Assembly: GCA_963457535.1 (NCBI GenBank)
Contig: OY734803.1
Span: 558,001 to 622,000 of the forward strand
Source: JAHRAW01 sp028066695
GTDB lineage: Bacteria > Pseudomonadota > Gammaproteobacteria > Arenicellales > Poriferihabitantaceae
DNA: 64,000 nt
Reading direction: 5' to 3'
Shown: positions 9,601-19,847 of the stretch, one piece after another
Layout: each line of letters starts with the position of its first letter
Numbering within the stretch: the stretch's first letter is position 1
The notes under the pieces: generated by a model
What the model saw: only the letters and a program-made list of their open reading frames with translations
What the model was told of the DNA's origin: nothing
Databases searched by the model: none
Position numbers and translations under genes: made by a program

Positions 9601-9717
9601 GGATTTCGGCGCAAAGGCGAGACGCTGGAAATCGCATTTCCGCGCGGCGGGCATCACCGCGCGCAGGTCGCCGGCACGGTGTTTTTGGACGCGGACGGCG
9701 CGCGCGCGCGTGGCTGA
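6667..9717 (+). CDS. soxA: Sarcosine oxidase alpha subunit
   Basis: Largest subunit (1016 residues). An N-terminal ferredoxin-like/2Fe-2S-type fold region (GDTLASALLANGV, SFKYHRPRG) is followed by a pyridine-nucleotide binding domain with VVGGGPAGLQAA at about residues 171-182. The C-terminal part from about residue 620 is a GcvT-like aminomethyltransferase domain that binds tetrahydrofolate and captures the methyl carbon. All parts are full length. It overlaps soxD by four bases and soxG by eight. SoxA homologues lacking the iron-sulfur cysteines are the norm, and I see no clear 2Fe-2S cysteine set here. Confidence 0.96.
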   Translation: MTQIRRLAEGGRVQRAKVIRFWFDDKKYEGHPGDTLASALLANGVTLVARSFKYHRPRGIFSAGAEEPNALVQLESGAHTEPNRRATEVELYDGLVARSQNCWPSLRFDFGAVNSRLSRILPAGFYYKTFMWPRAGWMFYEKFIRKAAGLGRAPKQSDPADYDKLHAHCDVLVVGGGPAGLQAACAAGASGARVILADERMEFGGSLPDIAPGDANIGGLPAGEWVARRVRELRGMEEVTLLPRTTVTGFYDGNFLTACERAGERFGPHHHGAKERLWKIRARRVVLACGAIERPLVFADNDRPGVMLAGALRAYINRFGVLPGRRILVLTNHNGGYRAALDAARAGAEVSVVDVRAAPSGATVEAARAAGISILAGHALSAVDYARGRIHGARAMELSEDGRAVHGEARALQCDLIAVSGGWTPAVHLFSQARGQLEYCDAQHCFVPLDASLPDDDARPACAGACRGSFRLAQCLAEGHAAGLAAAAALGFKSGNDAPDLTAAEMHDESDGSALRPLWILPCEHPIGAGPKKHFHELHNDATVADLALAAREGFDAVEHLKRYTTTGMGTDQGKTSNLNALAMLAELRGAPLGELRPPTFRPPYTPLTFGAVVGHERRDLFAQCRTTPMHEWHVKNGAVFEDVGDWKRPYYFPAQGEDMHAAVRRECLAARNAAVLLDASTLGKIDIRGVDAVKLLNMVYTNDWDSLAIGRCRYGLMLNEHGMVFDDGVTTRLGEHHFHMTTTTGGAARVLNHLEEWLQTEWPDCSAYCTSVTEQWAVASLSGPRSRDVLTALCDAPHEVARESFPFMSMREMRVAGIPARVFRVSFTGELAFEINVPARFGAALWRELMRAGEAHGICAYGTEAMHVLRAEKGFIIVGQDTDGSVTPLDLGMGRMISKSKKDFVGKRSLARSDTARPGRKQLVGLLSEDPARVLPEGSHVVEKWSRRRPLKMLGHVSSSYFSPNLGRSIALALVADGFRRKGETLEIAFPRGGHHRAQVAGTVFLDADGARARG

Positions 9718-10303
9718 AAAGCAACAACCGAAAGCGCATTCGCCGGCGCGGCGGCGCGAGCCGCTGGAAGCCAAAGGCGGCGGCGCGGCCTCGCTGCGCG
9801 AGTTGCCGTGGCGCGGCAAGATCAACCTGCGCGGTGCGGCGCCGGAGTTTTTTAAGGCGGCGCGCGCGGCGCTCGGCCTGGAATTGCCGCGCGACGCGAA
9901 CACCGTCGCCGAGGGCGGCGGACTGCTTGCGTTTTGGCTGGGGCCCGACGAGTGGCTGGCGCATTGCGAACTCGCGCGCGCCGAAAAAATCATGCGGCAA
10001 CTCGCGGAAAGTCTTGACGGAACGAATTACGCGGCGACCGAAGTCACCGACTATTACACGGTGCTGGAACTTTCCGGCGACCATGCCGCCGCGGCGCTCG
10101 CGCGCGGCTGTCCGCTGGACCTGCATTTGCGCGCGTTCAAGCCCGGCGATTGCGCGCAGACGCGCTTCGGAAATGCGAGCGTGCTGCTGCACCGCGTTGA
10201 AGTTGCGCGCTTTCATGTGCAGGTGCGCTGGAGTTTCACCGAATATGTCTGGGACTATCTTGCGCGCGCGATTGACGCGTGCCGCGCCGACCTCCCGCAA
10301 TGA
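9710..10303 (+). CDS. soxG: Sarcosine oxidase gamma subunit
   Basis: Fourth subunit of sarcosine oxidase, 197 residues, related to the GcvT/YgfZ fold. The GTG at 9710 overlaps the end of soxA by eight bases and gives a start just ahead of the conserved region. The LLAFWLGPDEWLAHC segment and the TDYYTVLELSGDHAAAALARGCPLDL block are typical of SoxG. Its stop overlaps the next gene (ATGA), tying the transporter to the operon. Confidence 0.9.
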   Translation: MAEKQQPKAHSPARRREPLEAKGGGAASLRELPWRGKINLRGAAPEFFKAARAALGLELPRDANTVAEGGGLLAFWLGPDEWLAHCELARAEKIMRQLAESLDGTNYAATEVTDYYTVLELSGDHAAAALARGCPLDLHLRAFKPGDCAQTRFGNASVLLHRVEVARFHVQVRWSFTEYVWDYLARAIDACRADLPQ

Positions 10304-11601
10304 AAAGCAAACGCCTGTTCCTGCGCCGCGGCGTGCTGTCCTGGGCGCTGTATGACTGGGCGAACTCGGCTTTCGCGACCACGGTCATCGCCGGATTTTT
10401 TCCGGTGTTTTACAGCGCGCTCAGCGCCGATTTAAGCGCGCGCGATTCACAGTTCTGGTTTCAAATCACGCTCGCGGCCTCAAGCATCGCGGTCGCAATC
10501 GCCGCGCCGCTGCTCGGCGCCATCGCCGACCGCGGCGGCGGGCGCAAAAAATTTCTGGCCGTGTTCGCGATGACCGGCATTTTAATGACCGCCGGCCTCG
10601 CCTGGGTGCATGCCGGCATGTGGCAAGTCGGGCTGCTGCTCTACGCGCTCGGCAGCGTCGGTTTTTCCGGCGCCAACATCTTTTACGACGCGATGCTGGT
10701 GGAAGTGTCGGAGCCGCACGAATTTGACCTGGTCTCGTCCTACGGCTTCGCGCTCGGCTACATCGGCGGCGGCCTGCTGTTCGCGGTAAATGTGCTGATG
10801 GTCACGCAGCCGGCCTGGTTCGGATTTGCCGATGCCGGCGGCGCGGTGTCGGCGTCTTTTATCAGCGTCGCCATCTGGTGGGGCGCGTTCACCGTTCCGC
10901 TGCTTTTAATTCCGGCGGACAAAGACGAAAGCGCCGCGCCGCGCATGCGCGCGCTGCCGGCGGTGCGCGCCGGCCTCAAAGAATTGCTCGCGACTTTCCG
11001 TCAATTGCGCCGAATGAAAACGCTGTTCCTGTTTCTCGCCGCCTACTGGTTCTACATTGACGGCGTCGGCACCATCATCAAGATGGCGGTGTTTTTCGGC
11101 AACCGCATTCTCAGCCTGCCGCCCGAGAGTTTAATAGTCGCGCTGCTTTTGACGCAGTTCATCGCCTTTCCGTCCGCGCTGTTTTTCGGCTGGTTCGGCG
11201 GGCGCATCGGGCCGCGCCGCGCGATTCTCGCCGGACTCGCGGTCTATCTCGCGGTAATCGCCTACGCGTGGCGCTGGCTGAACAGCGCCGCCGATTTTTA
11301 TCTACTGGCGGCCGCCATCGGCCTGGTGCAGGGCGGCGTGCAAAGCCTCAGCCGCTCGCTCTACGCGAGATTCGTGCCGAAACACAAGAGCGCCGAATTT
11401 TTCGGCTTCTTCAACATGATCGGAAAGTTCGCGGCGATTCTCGGCCCGCTGCTGATGGCCGCGGTGCCGTTTGTCGTGCGCGGCGCGGGCGAGCGCGACA
11501 GCATTCTCGCGCTGGCGCTGTTGTTCGTCATCGGCGGCGCGCTGCTATGGAGGGTGGATGTCGCCGACGGCGAGCGCGCGTCGCGCGAAATGTCGCGATG
11601 A
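10300..11601 (+). CDS. MFS transporter, UMF1/Atg22-like family
   Basis: A 433-residue membrane protein with about 12 hydrophobic segments. The N-terminal signature LSWALYDWANSAFATTV is diagnostic of the UMF1 (unknown major facilitator 1) family, related to vacuolar amino-acid effluxer Atg22. It overlaps soxG by four bases. Inference: it may move glycine or a related product or substrate of sarcosine oxidation, but the substrate cannot be read from sequence. It converges on comEC. Confidence 0.88.
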   Translation: MKSKRLFLRRGVLSWALYDWANSAFATTVIAGFFPVFYSALSADLSARDSQFWFQITLAASSIAVAIAAPLLGAIADRGGGRKKFLAVFAMTGILMTAGLAWVHAGMWQVGLLLYALGSVGFSGANIFYDAMLVEVSEPHEFDLVSSYGFALGYIGGGLLFAVNVLMVTQPAWFGFADAGGAVSASFISVAIWWGAFTVPLLLIPADKDESAAPRMRALPAVRAGLKELLATFRQLRRMKTLFLFLAAYWFYIDGVGTIIKMAVFFGNRILSLPPESLIVALLLTQFIAFPSALFFGWFGGRIGPRRAILAGLAVYLAVIAYAWRWLNSAADFYLLAAAIGLVQGGVQSLSRSLYARFVPKHKSAEFFGFFNMIGKFAAILGPLLMAAVPFVVRGAGERDSILALALLFVIGGALLWRVDVADGERASREMSR

Positions 11602-11624
11602 TTTTTTCGTTTCGTTCGCAGCAT

Positions 11625-14078
11625 CTAAAATTTCTCCGAGTCGCGCACGACATGGATGCGCATCGGCGCGCGCAATTGCCGCGCCGGCTGCATCCAGTAT
11701 TTGCGCTCGGACGCGCGGCGGCCGCGCAGGGTGATGCCGCCGGCCCCGAAAGACGCGGTGATCGCGCCTTCGTCGGCGGTGATGAGCAGCGGAATGCCGG
11801 CGGCGGCGTAACGCGCGCGCACCTCGCGGTGTGGGTGGTCGTAGCGGTTTAAATACCCGGCGCTGGCGAGCGCGACGCGCGGGTTCACGCGCCGCAAAAA
11901 ATCCCCGGTGGAAGAGGTCTTGCTACCGTGATGCGGCGCCAGCAAGATATCGGCTTGAATGCCCGCGCCGGATTCCAGCAGGAACTCTTCGGCGAGCGCG
12001 CCGATGTCGCCGCTTAGCAGCAGCGAGCCGAAACGCGAGGTGATTTTCAGCACGCACGACGCTTCGTTGCCGCGCAGCGCGGTGTCGGGCGGCGGCCACA
12101 GCATCGCAAACTCCACGCCGTCCCATTTCCACTTCTGCCCGGCGGCGCAGCGGCGCGCGTCCGGCATCAACTCCGGGTCGCTGGTGAACACTTCGCCGGC
12201 GGAAAACTGCGCGAGCAGCGCGCCGCGCCCGCCGCTGTGGTCGTTGTCGCCGTGGCTGACCACCAGCGCGTCCATGCGCTTCGCGCCGCGCATGCGCAGA
12301 TACGGCGCGACCACCGCTTCGCCGGAATCGTAGCCGCTTTCATAGCGGGGGCCCGCGTCATACACCAGAAAATGGTTTTGCGTCTGCACCACCGAGGCCA
12401 GCCCGTTGCCGACTTCCAGCATGGTGTAGCGGAATTCGCCGGCGCCGGGCGCGGTTTGCGCGGTGAAAAAAAGCGGCAGCATCCACAGCAGGCCGCTCGC
12501 GCGCGCCGGCAGCGCGCGGCGTGACAGCAGCAGGCAGGCGCCGAGCGCGGCCGGCGGCAGCGCCCACCACGGCGGCGCCGGCTGCCGCCACACCGACCAG
12601 CGCATCGCCGCGAGCGCCTCCAGCAGCAGCCAGAGTTTTTCAATGACCCAGTGCGACGCGCCGAACGCGAATGCGGCCGCCGACTCCAGGCCGAGCGCGT
12701 AGAGCAGCAAGCCGAAAAGCGCGAGCGGCACCGCGACCATGCCGATCAGCGGAATGGCCGCGAGGTTGGCGAGCGGCGCGGACAGCGAGACGCGCTGAAA
12801 AAGCGCCAGTAGCAGCGGCGCCATGCCGACGAACAGCACGGCCTGCGCCGCGCTCCACATGCGAATGTGACGCGCCGCATTGCGCGTGGCGCGAAACGGC
12901 GCGGCAATCGGGGCGTCCATCGGCAGCGGCTGCACGCGCATGCGTTCGGCGCTCATGATCAGCACCGCGACCGCGCCGAAGGAAAGCCAAAACCCGCCGG
13001 ACAGCGGCGCCAGCGGATCCACCGCCAGCACCAGCGTCAACGCCAGCAGCAGCGTCTCGCCGCCGAACGGGCGCCGCGTAAAAAACATCGCCAGCGCGAC
13101 CACGGCCAGCATGCATGCGGCGCGCTGCGTCGGAATGGTCATGCCGGCGAGCAGCGCATAGACCAGCCCGGCGGCTAGTCCGGCCAGCACGCCGAATTTC
13201 GGCGCGGGCAGCCACAGCGGGAGTTTGCCGGCGAAACGCCAGATGCGGCCGGCAAGCATCAGTACCAGCGCCGAGACCAGGCCGATGTGCAGCCCGGAAA
13301 TCGCCACCAAGTGAATGGTGCCGGTGCGCGTCAGCACCTCCCAGTCGCCCGCGCGCATGTCGCTGCGCAGGCCGACGCTGAGCGCGGTGACCAGCCCGGC
13401 GCGGCCGCCGTCGCCGAGCGAGTCGCGGATGAACGCGGCGACGCGCTGGCGAAACCCCGACGGCGTGAACGCGCCCGGCGGCGACAGCAGTTGCGGCCGC
13501 GGGCGCGTTCGCACATAGCCGCTCGCGCGCAGGCGGTGGTGGAACAAATAGGTCTCCTGGTTGAAGCGCGCGCCGGGATTTTGGTAGCCGCGCGCGCGTT
13601 TCAGGCGCGCGGTGAAACGCCAGCGCTGGCCGCTTCGGATCTGCGGCTGCTCGGCGAAAAGCCGCAGGCGCGCCCGGAACGGGCGCGGCAGCGCATGCTC
13701 GTCGCCGCGCCGGACGAGGCGCTCTATTTCAAAATCAAAACGCTGCGCGCGTCCGCTCATCGCCGGCACGCCGACCACGCGGCCGCTGATGACCACATCT
13801 TTTTTTTCCAGCGCGGCCGGCAGGCCGGCTTCCAGCGCGGCGGCGCCGCTCAGCGCCGCCCAGCCGAGCCCCAGCGCGAGCGCGGCCGCCGGGCGCAGCA
13901 GCGCGAAACGAAACGCCAGCGGCAGCAGCGCCGAGGCGAGCGCGAGCGCCGCATGCCATTTCGCCGCGCCGGCCGGCAGCGGCGGCAGCGCCGCGAAGAA
14001 CCGGGGCGCGATGACGCCGCCGCAAAACAGCAGCAACCAGGCATAGGGTTTGTTCCAGCCGTCCAAGTATTGGCGCAT
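11625..14078 (-). CDS. comEC: DNA internalization protein ComEC/Rec2
   Basis: Inner-membrane channel that passes single-stranded DNA into the cytoplasm during natural transformation. Around 817 residues. An N-terminal hydrophobic stretch and soluble OB-like domain (about 90-210) precede the multi-span Competence domain, which begins with VAISGLHIGLVSALV. The C-terminal metallo-beta-lactamase-like domain has the motif VVSHGDNDHSGG and a later APHHGSKTS. The ATG at 14078 is chosen because AAGGA lies eight to nine bases upstream; in-frame ATGs at 14087 and 14111 are alternatives. Its presence suggests, but does not prove, competence. Confidence 0.93.
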   Translation of the reverse strand: MRQYLDGWNKPYAWLLLFCGGVIAPRFFAALPPLPAGAAKWHAALALASALLPLAFRFALLRPAAALALGLGWAALSGAAALEAGLPAALEKKDVVISGRVVGVPAMSGRAQRFDFEIERLVRRGDEHALPRPFRARLRLFAEQPQIRSGQRWRFTARLKRARGYQNPGARFNQETYLFHHRLRASGYVRTRPRPQLLSPPGAFTPSGFRQRVAAFIRDSLGDGGRAGLVTALSVGLRSDMRAGDWEVLTRTGTIHLVAISGLHIGLVSALVLMLAGRIWRFAGKLPLWLPAPKFGVLAGLAAGLVYALLAGMTIPTQRAACMLAVVALAMFFTRRPFGGETLLLALTLVLAVDPLAPLSGGFWLSFGAVAVLIMSAERMRVQPLPMDAPIAAPFRATRNAARHIRMWSAAQAVLFVGMAPLLLALFQRVSLSAPLANLAAIPLIGMVAVPLALFGLLLYALGLESAAAFAFGASHWVIEKLWLLLEALAAMRWSVWRQPAPPWWALPPAALGACLLLSRRALPARASGLLWMLPLFFTAQTAPGAGEFRYTMLEVGNGLASVVQTQNHFLVYDAGPRYESGYDSGEAVVAPYLRMRGAKRMDALVVSHGDNDHSGGRGALLAQFSAGEVFTSDPELMPDARRCAAGQKWKWDGVEFAMLWPPPDTALRGNEASCVLKITSRFGSLLLSGDIGALAEEFLLESGAGIQADILLAPHHGSKTSSTGDFLRRVNPRVALASAGYLNRYDHPHREVRARYAAAGIPLLITADEGAITASFGAGGITLRGRRASERKYWMQPARQLRAPMRIHVVRDSEKF

Positions 14079-14126
14079 CGCGTTCATCCTTGTTTGGGGT
14101 GCGGCGAGCATAACACGCCGCGCAAA

Positions 14127-14156
14127 AAAAAGCCCCGCATCGCTGCGGGGCTTTTT
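14127..14156. terminator. Bidirectional intrinsic terminator downstream of groEL
   Basis: AAAAAGCCCCGCA (14127-14139) pairs perfectly with TGCGGGGCTTTTT (14144-14156) across a TCGC loop. On the minus strand the stem is followed by a run of eight T residues, so it should end the groES-groEL transcript before comEC. The T tract on the plus strand makes it usable in both directions. Confidence 0.9.
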
Positions 14157-14197
14157 CGCCGGAAGGCGGGCCGGAAAAGCGGCCCGGAAAAGCGACG

Positions 14198-15844
<1,647 letters not shown>

Positions 15845-15907
15845 TGGATTAGCTCCTGTTCAGAAAATTGTTCGAAAAAAAACTGGGTGGGGAAAAGCGG
15901 AGGCGGC

Positions 15908-16198
15908 TCAGCCCTCGATGACGCCCATAATGTCGTCTTCGCGCATCACCAGCACTTCCTCCCCCTCGACCTTGACCTCGGTGCCGGAATATTTTCCGAA
16001 CAGCACCTTGTCGCCGGCTTTGACATCAAGTCCGCGCTGCTCGCCGTTGTCGAGCACCTTGCCCTTGCCGACCGCAAGGATTTCGCCCTGCATCGGCTTT
16101 TCGGCGGCGGAATCGGGGATGACGATGCCTCCCGGACTGGTTCGCTCATCTTCAATACGCCGAACGATGACGCGATCGTGAAGCGGACGGATTTTCAT
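15908..16198 (-). CDS. groES: 10-kDa co-chaperonin GroES
   Basis: Heptameric lid of the GroEL chamber, 96 residues. The N-terminal MKIRPLHDRVIVRR, the mobile loop (residues ~16-32, ERTSPGGIVIP) and the C-terminal DDIMGVIEG are all present. The ATG at 16198 is preceded by AGGAAAA, and longer in-frame starts would run into the operator region. First gene of the groESL operon. Confidence 0.98.
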   Translation of the reverse strand: MKIRPLHDRVIVRRIEDERTSPGGIVIPDSAAEKPMQGEILAVGKGKVLDNGEQRGLDVKAGDKVLFGKYSGTEVKVEGEEVLVMREDDIMGVIEG

Positions 16199-16264
16199 GG
16201 TTTTCCTCGGTAAAGTGTTGAATATCTGGATGAAATCGGAAAATTGGACATTTCCGCGCCCGTT

Positions 16265-16291
16265 TTGGCAGTCGCCGCGGACGAGTGCCAA
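16265..16291 (-). promoter_or_regulatory. CIRCE-like HrcA operator of groESL
   Basis: TTGGCAGTC (16265-16273), nine bases, then GAGTGCCAA (16283-16291). This has the 9-N9-9 architecture of CIRCE (consensus TTAGCACTC-N9-GAGTGCTAA) with three departures in total. It lies 66 bp before the groES ATG and overlaps the predicted transcription start. HrcA repression of groESL is the expected control. Confidence 0.88.
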
Positions 16292-16318
16292 TTATAGCGG
16301 CGAAAATGGAAAAATCAA
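16291..16318 (-). promoter_or_regulatory. Sigma-70 promoter of groESL
   Basis: On the minus strand TTGATT (complement of 16313-16318) is followed after 16 bp by a perfect TATAAT (complement of 16291-16296). Transcription would begin inside the CIRCE repeat, the classic layout for HrcA control. Confidence 0.8.
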
Positions 16319-16390
16319 TAGGAAAGTGAAAAAAGCCGGAAATTTGCCGGATTTCGTCCATGAGTCCAACCCCGCGGTTCAGACATGTCC

Positions 16391-16837
16391 CTAGCGGATT
16401 TCGTCCCGTCCCGGCTCCCGCCAACTCTCCACTTCCACATCAATGACCCGGCCGCCCGTGCCCGGATATTGCCGCGCCTGCGCGCGCAACGCCCGCGCCA
16501 AAACCTCCGCAATAATCCGGCGGCGCAGCGGCGGCGTCAGCAGCGCAAAACCCAGCGCATCGGTCAAAAACCCCGGCGTCAGCAGCAGCGCGCCGGCGAC
16601 AAACAGCGCCAGCCCCTCCAGCATCATTTGCGCCGGGGATTCGCCACGCGCCAATTGCCGCTGCACCCGCAGATAAGTGGAAAACCCCTGCGCGCGCACC
16701 AGCATCGCGCCGAGCACCGCGGTCAGCACCACCAGCGCAATCGTCTGCAGCGCGCCGATTTGTCCGCCGATTTCTATCAGCAAATACACCTCGGCCAGCG
16801 GCGCCAGCAAAAACAGCAGGAAGAACAGCCCGGTCAT
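16391..16837 (-). CDS. fxsA: FxsA family membrane protein
   Basis: A 148-residue inner-membrane protein. Its N-terminus has the family's hydrophobic helix with a Pro and Glu (LLAPLAEVYLLIEIG); two further membrane helices follow (about 27-47 and 73-97), the last with TPGFLTDALGFALL, typical of FxsA. The E. coli protein, named for suppressing F exclusion of phage T7, often sits next to groESL, as here. Its start overlaps the stop of the upstream hydrolase gene (ATGA). Confidence 0.9.
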   Translation of the reverse strand: MTGLFFLLFLLAPLAEVYLLIEIGGQIGALQTIALVVLTAVLGAMLVRAQGFSTYLRVQRQLARGESPAQMMLEGLALFVAGALLLTPGFLTDALGFALLTPPLRRRIIAEVLARALRAQARQYPGTGGRVIDVEVESWREPGRDEIR

Positions 16838-17697
16838 GCGGCCGCGGTGGCGCGCGCGCGCGCGAACAAATTGTCCACTTCGGCCGCGATTAAATTCAAA
16901 TGCGCGTCCAGCGAATGCCCGCCGTTTTTGATGACGCGCACATTGATGTCGGCCTCGGGCGAGAGTTCCTGAAACTGGCGGCTGAGTTCCAGCGGCACCA
17001 CCTCGTCGCGCGCGCCGTGGAAAATGCGAATCGGAAAGTCGTAGCGCGCGGCGCGCTCCAATGCGCTGTGGCGGACGCCGTCCTCCAGCGCGGCGTAGTC
17101 CAGTTGGTAGGGCGCGCCGTCGTAATGATCGGTGAAGTCGCGCACGCCGTCGCGCCGCCACTGGCGCAGCACTTCCGGCGGCTGGTTTTGAAAATAGTGC
17201 CGGAAAAAATCAAACGCCGGCGCGATCAGCACCGCCCCGGCGATGGTCGCGGCGCGCGCCTTGGCGCGCGAACGCGCGGCCTTTTTCAGCATCACCTGCG
17301 CGGCCAGCATCGCGAGCCACGCGCCCATGCTGGAGCCGAGCAGCATCACCGGCGTGCCGCGAAATTGCGCGAGCAATTCCAGCAGCGCGTCCAATGCGTT
17401 GGACACGCGGAAATCGCGGAAGCGCCCCTCGCTGCGCCCGTGGCAGGGCAGATCAAAATTGACCCAGCCGTAGCCGTTTTGCAGCGCGTGCTCCAGAAAA
17501 AACTGCGCCTTGCGGTGCGCGCTGGACGAGCGGAATCCGTGCACATGGATGCCGACCAGCCGGCTTTCGCCGGGGCAGTAGGTGCCGCGGCAGCGCGTGC
17601 CGTCGGGCGGATAGACGCTAAAAGAGGTCTGGCGGAATGGGCGGGCTTTGGCGGCGCGGCGTTTGCCGCCGCGCGTTCGGCTAGAATGCGGGGTCAT
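16834..17697 (-). CDS. Alpha/beta hydrolase
   Basis: A 287-residue serine hydrolase-like protein. The nucleophile elbow GSSMG places Ser123 after a strand; Asp231 in HGARDEVVP and His261 in NGGHSLD complete the likely triad. HVHGFRSSSAH near residue 52 would supply the oxyanion hole. The closest match by eye is the group of small alpha/beta esterases/thioesterases; the substrate is unknown. The ATG at 17697 is used because upstream in-frame sequence looks non-coding. It overlaps fxsA by four bases. Confidence 0.8.
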   Translation of the reverse strand: MTPHSSRTRGGKRRAAKARPFRQTSFSVYPPDGTRCRGTYCPGESRLVGIHVHGFRSSSAHRKAQFFLEHALQNGYGWVNFDLPCHGRSEGRFRDFRVSNALDALLELLAQFRGTPVMLLGSSMGAWLAMLAAQVMLKKAARSRAKARAATIAGAVLIAPAFDFFRHYFQNQPPEVLRQWRRDGVRDFTDHYDGAPYQLDYAALEDGVRHSALERAARYDFPIRIFHGARDEVVPLELSRQFQELSPEADINVRVIKNGGHSLDAHLNLIAAEVDNLFARARATAAA

Positions 17698-17886
17698 AGG
17701 TGGTATTTCCGAGTTTTCGGTGTTTCGGGGGTTCCGTGTTTTTCGCGGATTTCGGAGAAAATATGGGGCGCAATCGGGTAAATTCCAGCAACGCCCCCTC
17801 CCGGCGCCGCCACCGGGGGCGGCGCGCCGCCCTTCCGGTCGAATTGTCGTCTCCGATAGCGTATTTGTACCCACCCCACTTCGCAA

Positions 17887-19842
17887 ATGCAAGTTAAATT
17901 TCTGATTTCCGCGTGGTTTTTGTCTGGCATTTTTGCCGGCGGTTTTGCCGGTTTTGGCGGCAATTTCGGCGTGGCCTATGCCGACACCGCCGAAAACTCC
18001 CAAATTTCCTTGCAATCACAGGAAAAATCCGGCGCAAACGAGCGGTTGCGCCTGCTGTTGGGCGGCGACAATGGCGAAAAACCGCAGTTTTTGCCGGTGG
18101 ATGACGCGTTCCGACTGGAAATTTCGCCGGTCGCGGGCGCTCCCGGGCAATTGCGCGGCGAATTTTCGGTCGCCGACGGCTACTACCTTTACCGCGACAA
18201 AATCCGCTTTCGCAGCCGGGACGCCGAATTGCCCGCCGCATTGCCGCCGGGCGAGCGCAAAAATGACCCGTATTTCGGCGAAATGGCGGTTTTTAAGCGG
18301 AGTTTTTCCGCGCCGATTTTGCTGCGGGAAAACTGGCGCGAAACTGATGAAGTGCGCGTCCGCGCCGAATACCAGGGCTGCGCCGAAGGCGGAATTTGCT
18401 ACGCGCCGGTCAGCAAGGAGTTTTCGCTGGCGCCGCGCCTGATTGCGCGCGCCTGGGCGGGCCCGGCAAATTCCGCGGAGAATTCCCCGGCGATATTTTC
18501 CGGCGCGGCGCGCGACGCCGCGGAAATCGCCGCGCAATCGCTGCCCTCGCCCCTCGCCGCCTTACTGGCGCAATCGCGCGGCTTGCTGCCGGCCGCCTTT
18601 CTCGCCGGACTGCTGCTGAGTTTCACGCCGTGCGTGCTGCCGATGCTGCCGATTTTGTCGGGCGTCATCGCCGCGCAGAACGCGCCGGGCGCGCGCATCA
18701 CCCGCCGGCGCGGCGCGCTGCTGGCGCTCGCCTATGTGCTCGGCGCCACGGCAGCCTATGCCGCGGCCGGCGCGGTCGCCGGCGCGAGCGGCGAGCAATT
18801 GCAGGCGTATTTCCAAAACGCCTGGGTCATCGCGCCGCTGGCCGCGGTGCTGTTGCTGATGGCGCTTTCCATGTTCGGCGCGTTCCGCATTGAAATGCCG
18901 GCGGCGATTCGCTCGGCCGTGCATGCGCGCACCGCCGGCCTGCGCGGCGCGCTGCCGGCGGTGTTCGCGCTCGGCGCAATTTCGTCGGTGGTGGTCGGCG
19001 CATGCGTCTCGCCGGCGCTGATCGCCTTCCTCGGCGTCGCGGTGGCCTCGGCCGACGCCATGCTCGGCGCGCAATTGATGGCCGCGATGGCGCTCGGCAT
19101 GGGCGCGCCGCTGATCGCATTCGGCGCCGGCGCCGGCCACCTGCTGCCGCGCGCCGGCAAATGGAGCGTCGCGGTCAACCGCGCGTTCGGCGTGATGCTG
19201 GTCGCGGTCGCAATCTATTTGCTCGGTTCGCTGCCGGCGGTGCCGGTGCTGTGGTTATGGGCCGCGTTTTTGCTCGCGCTCGGCGCGTATTTGCTCGCGG
19301 CGCGACTTTCCATCGGGGCCGTCCATTGGCGGCGCGGCGCGCGCGCGGCCGGCGCCGGGTTGCTGGCCTGGGGCGCGCTCGCGCTCGCCGGCGGCGCGGC
19401 CGGCGAACGCGATGTGCTGCGCCCGCTGCCGGCGAACTGGCTCGCCGGCGCGGCCGGGCATGAATATGCGCGCGCCCCCGCAAAATTCACGCGCGTCGGC
19501 AACCCGGCCGAACTGGAGCGCGAATTCGCGCGCGCCGCCGCCGCCGGCAAGTTCGTGCTGCTGGATTACTACGCCGACTGGTGCGCCGACTGCGCGCGCA
19601 TGAAAAAAACCACCTTCCGCGACGCGCGCGTCGCCGCATTGCTGGACGCGGACTTCGTCGCGCTGCAGGTGGATGTGACCGACCCGCGCGACGCCGGCGG
19701 CAAGGCGCTGAAAAAACGCTTCGGCGTGTTCGGGCCGCCGGCCGTGCTGCTGTTCGGCAAAGACGGCGCCGAATTGCCGGGGAAACATTTCTACGGCTAC
19801 CGCGGCCCGAAGGATTTCCACGCGCTGATTTCCTCACTGTAA
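17887..19842 (+). CDS. dsbD: Thiol:disulfide interchange protein DsbD
   Basis: Carries reducing power from cytoplasmic thioredoxin across the inner membrane to periplasmic thiol proteins. 651 residues in the standard three parts. An N-terminal signal sequence leads into the periplasmic alpha domain, with the Cys pair in CAEGGICYAP. The membrane beta domain has its Cys in FTPCVLPMLP and ACVSPALI. The C-terminal thioredoxin-like gamma domain has YADWCADC with Cys566 and Cys569. A TlpA-like thioredoxin gene follows five bases after the stop, forming a redox pair. Confidence 0.95.
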   Translation: MQVKFLISAWFLSGIFAGGFAGFGGNFGVAYADTAENSQISLQSQEKSGANERLRLLLGGDNGEKPQFLPVDDAFRLEISPVAGAPGQLRGEFSVADGYYLYRDKIRFRSRDAELPAALPPGERKNDPYFGEMAVFKRSFSAPILLRENWRETDEVRVRAEYQGCAEGGICYAPVSKEFSLAPRLIARAWAGPANSAENSPAIFSGAARDAAEIAAQSLPSPLAALLAQSRGLLPAAFLAGLLLSFTPCVLPMLPILSGVIAAQNAPGARITRRRGALLALAYVLGATAAYAAAGAVAGASGEQLQAYFQNAWVIAPLAAVLLLMALSMFGAFRIEMPAAIRSAVHARTAGLRGALPAVFALGAISSVVVGACVSPALIAFLGVAVASADAMLGAQLMAAMALGMGAPLIAFGAGAGHLLPRAGKWSVAVNRAFGVMLVAVAIYLLGSLPAVPVLWLWAAFLLALGAYLLAARLSIGAVHWRRGARAAGAGLLAWGALALAGGAAGERDVLRPLPANWLAGAAGHEYARAPAKFTRVGNPAELEREFARAAAAGKFVLLDYYADWCADCARMKKTTFRDARVAALLDADFVALQVDVTDPRDAGGKALKKRFGVFGPPAVLLFGKDGAELPGKHFYGYRGPKDFHALISSL

Positions 19843-19847
19843 CCGGC

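Noticed and set aside
5101..10303. Reading soxBDAG as sulfur-oxidation genes
   Set aside because: The sequences are clearly sarcosine oxidase subunits (FAD and GcvT-like domains); only the names coincide.
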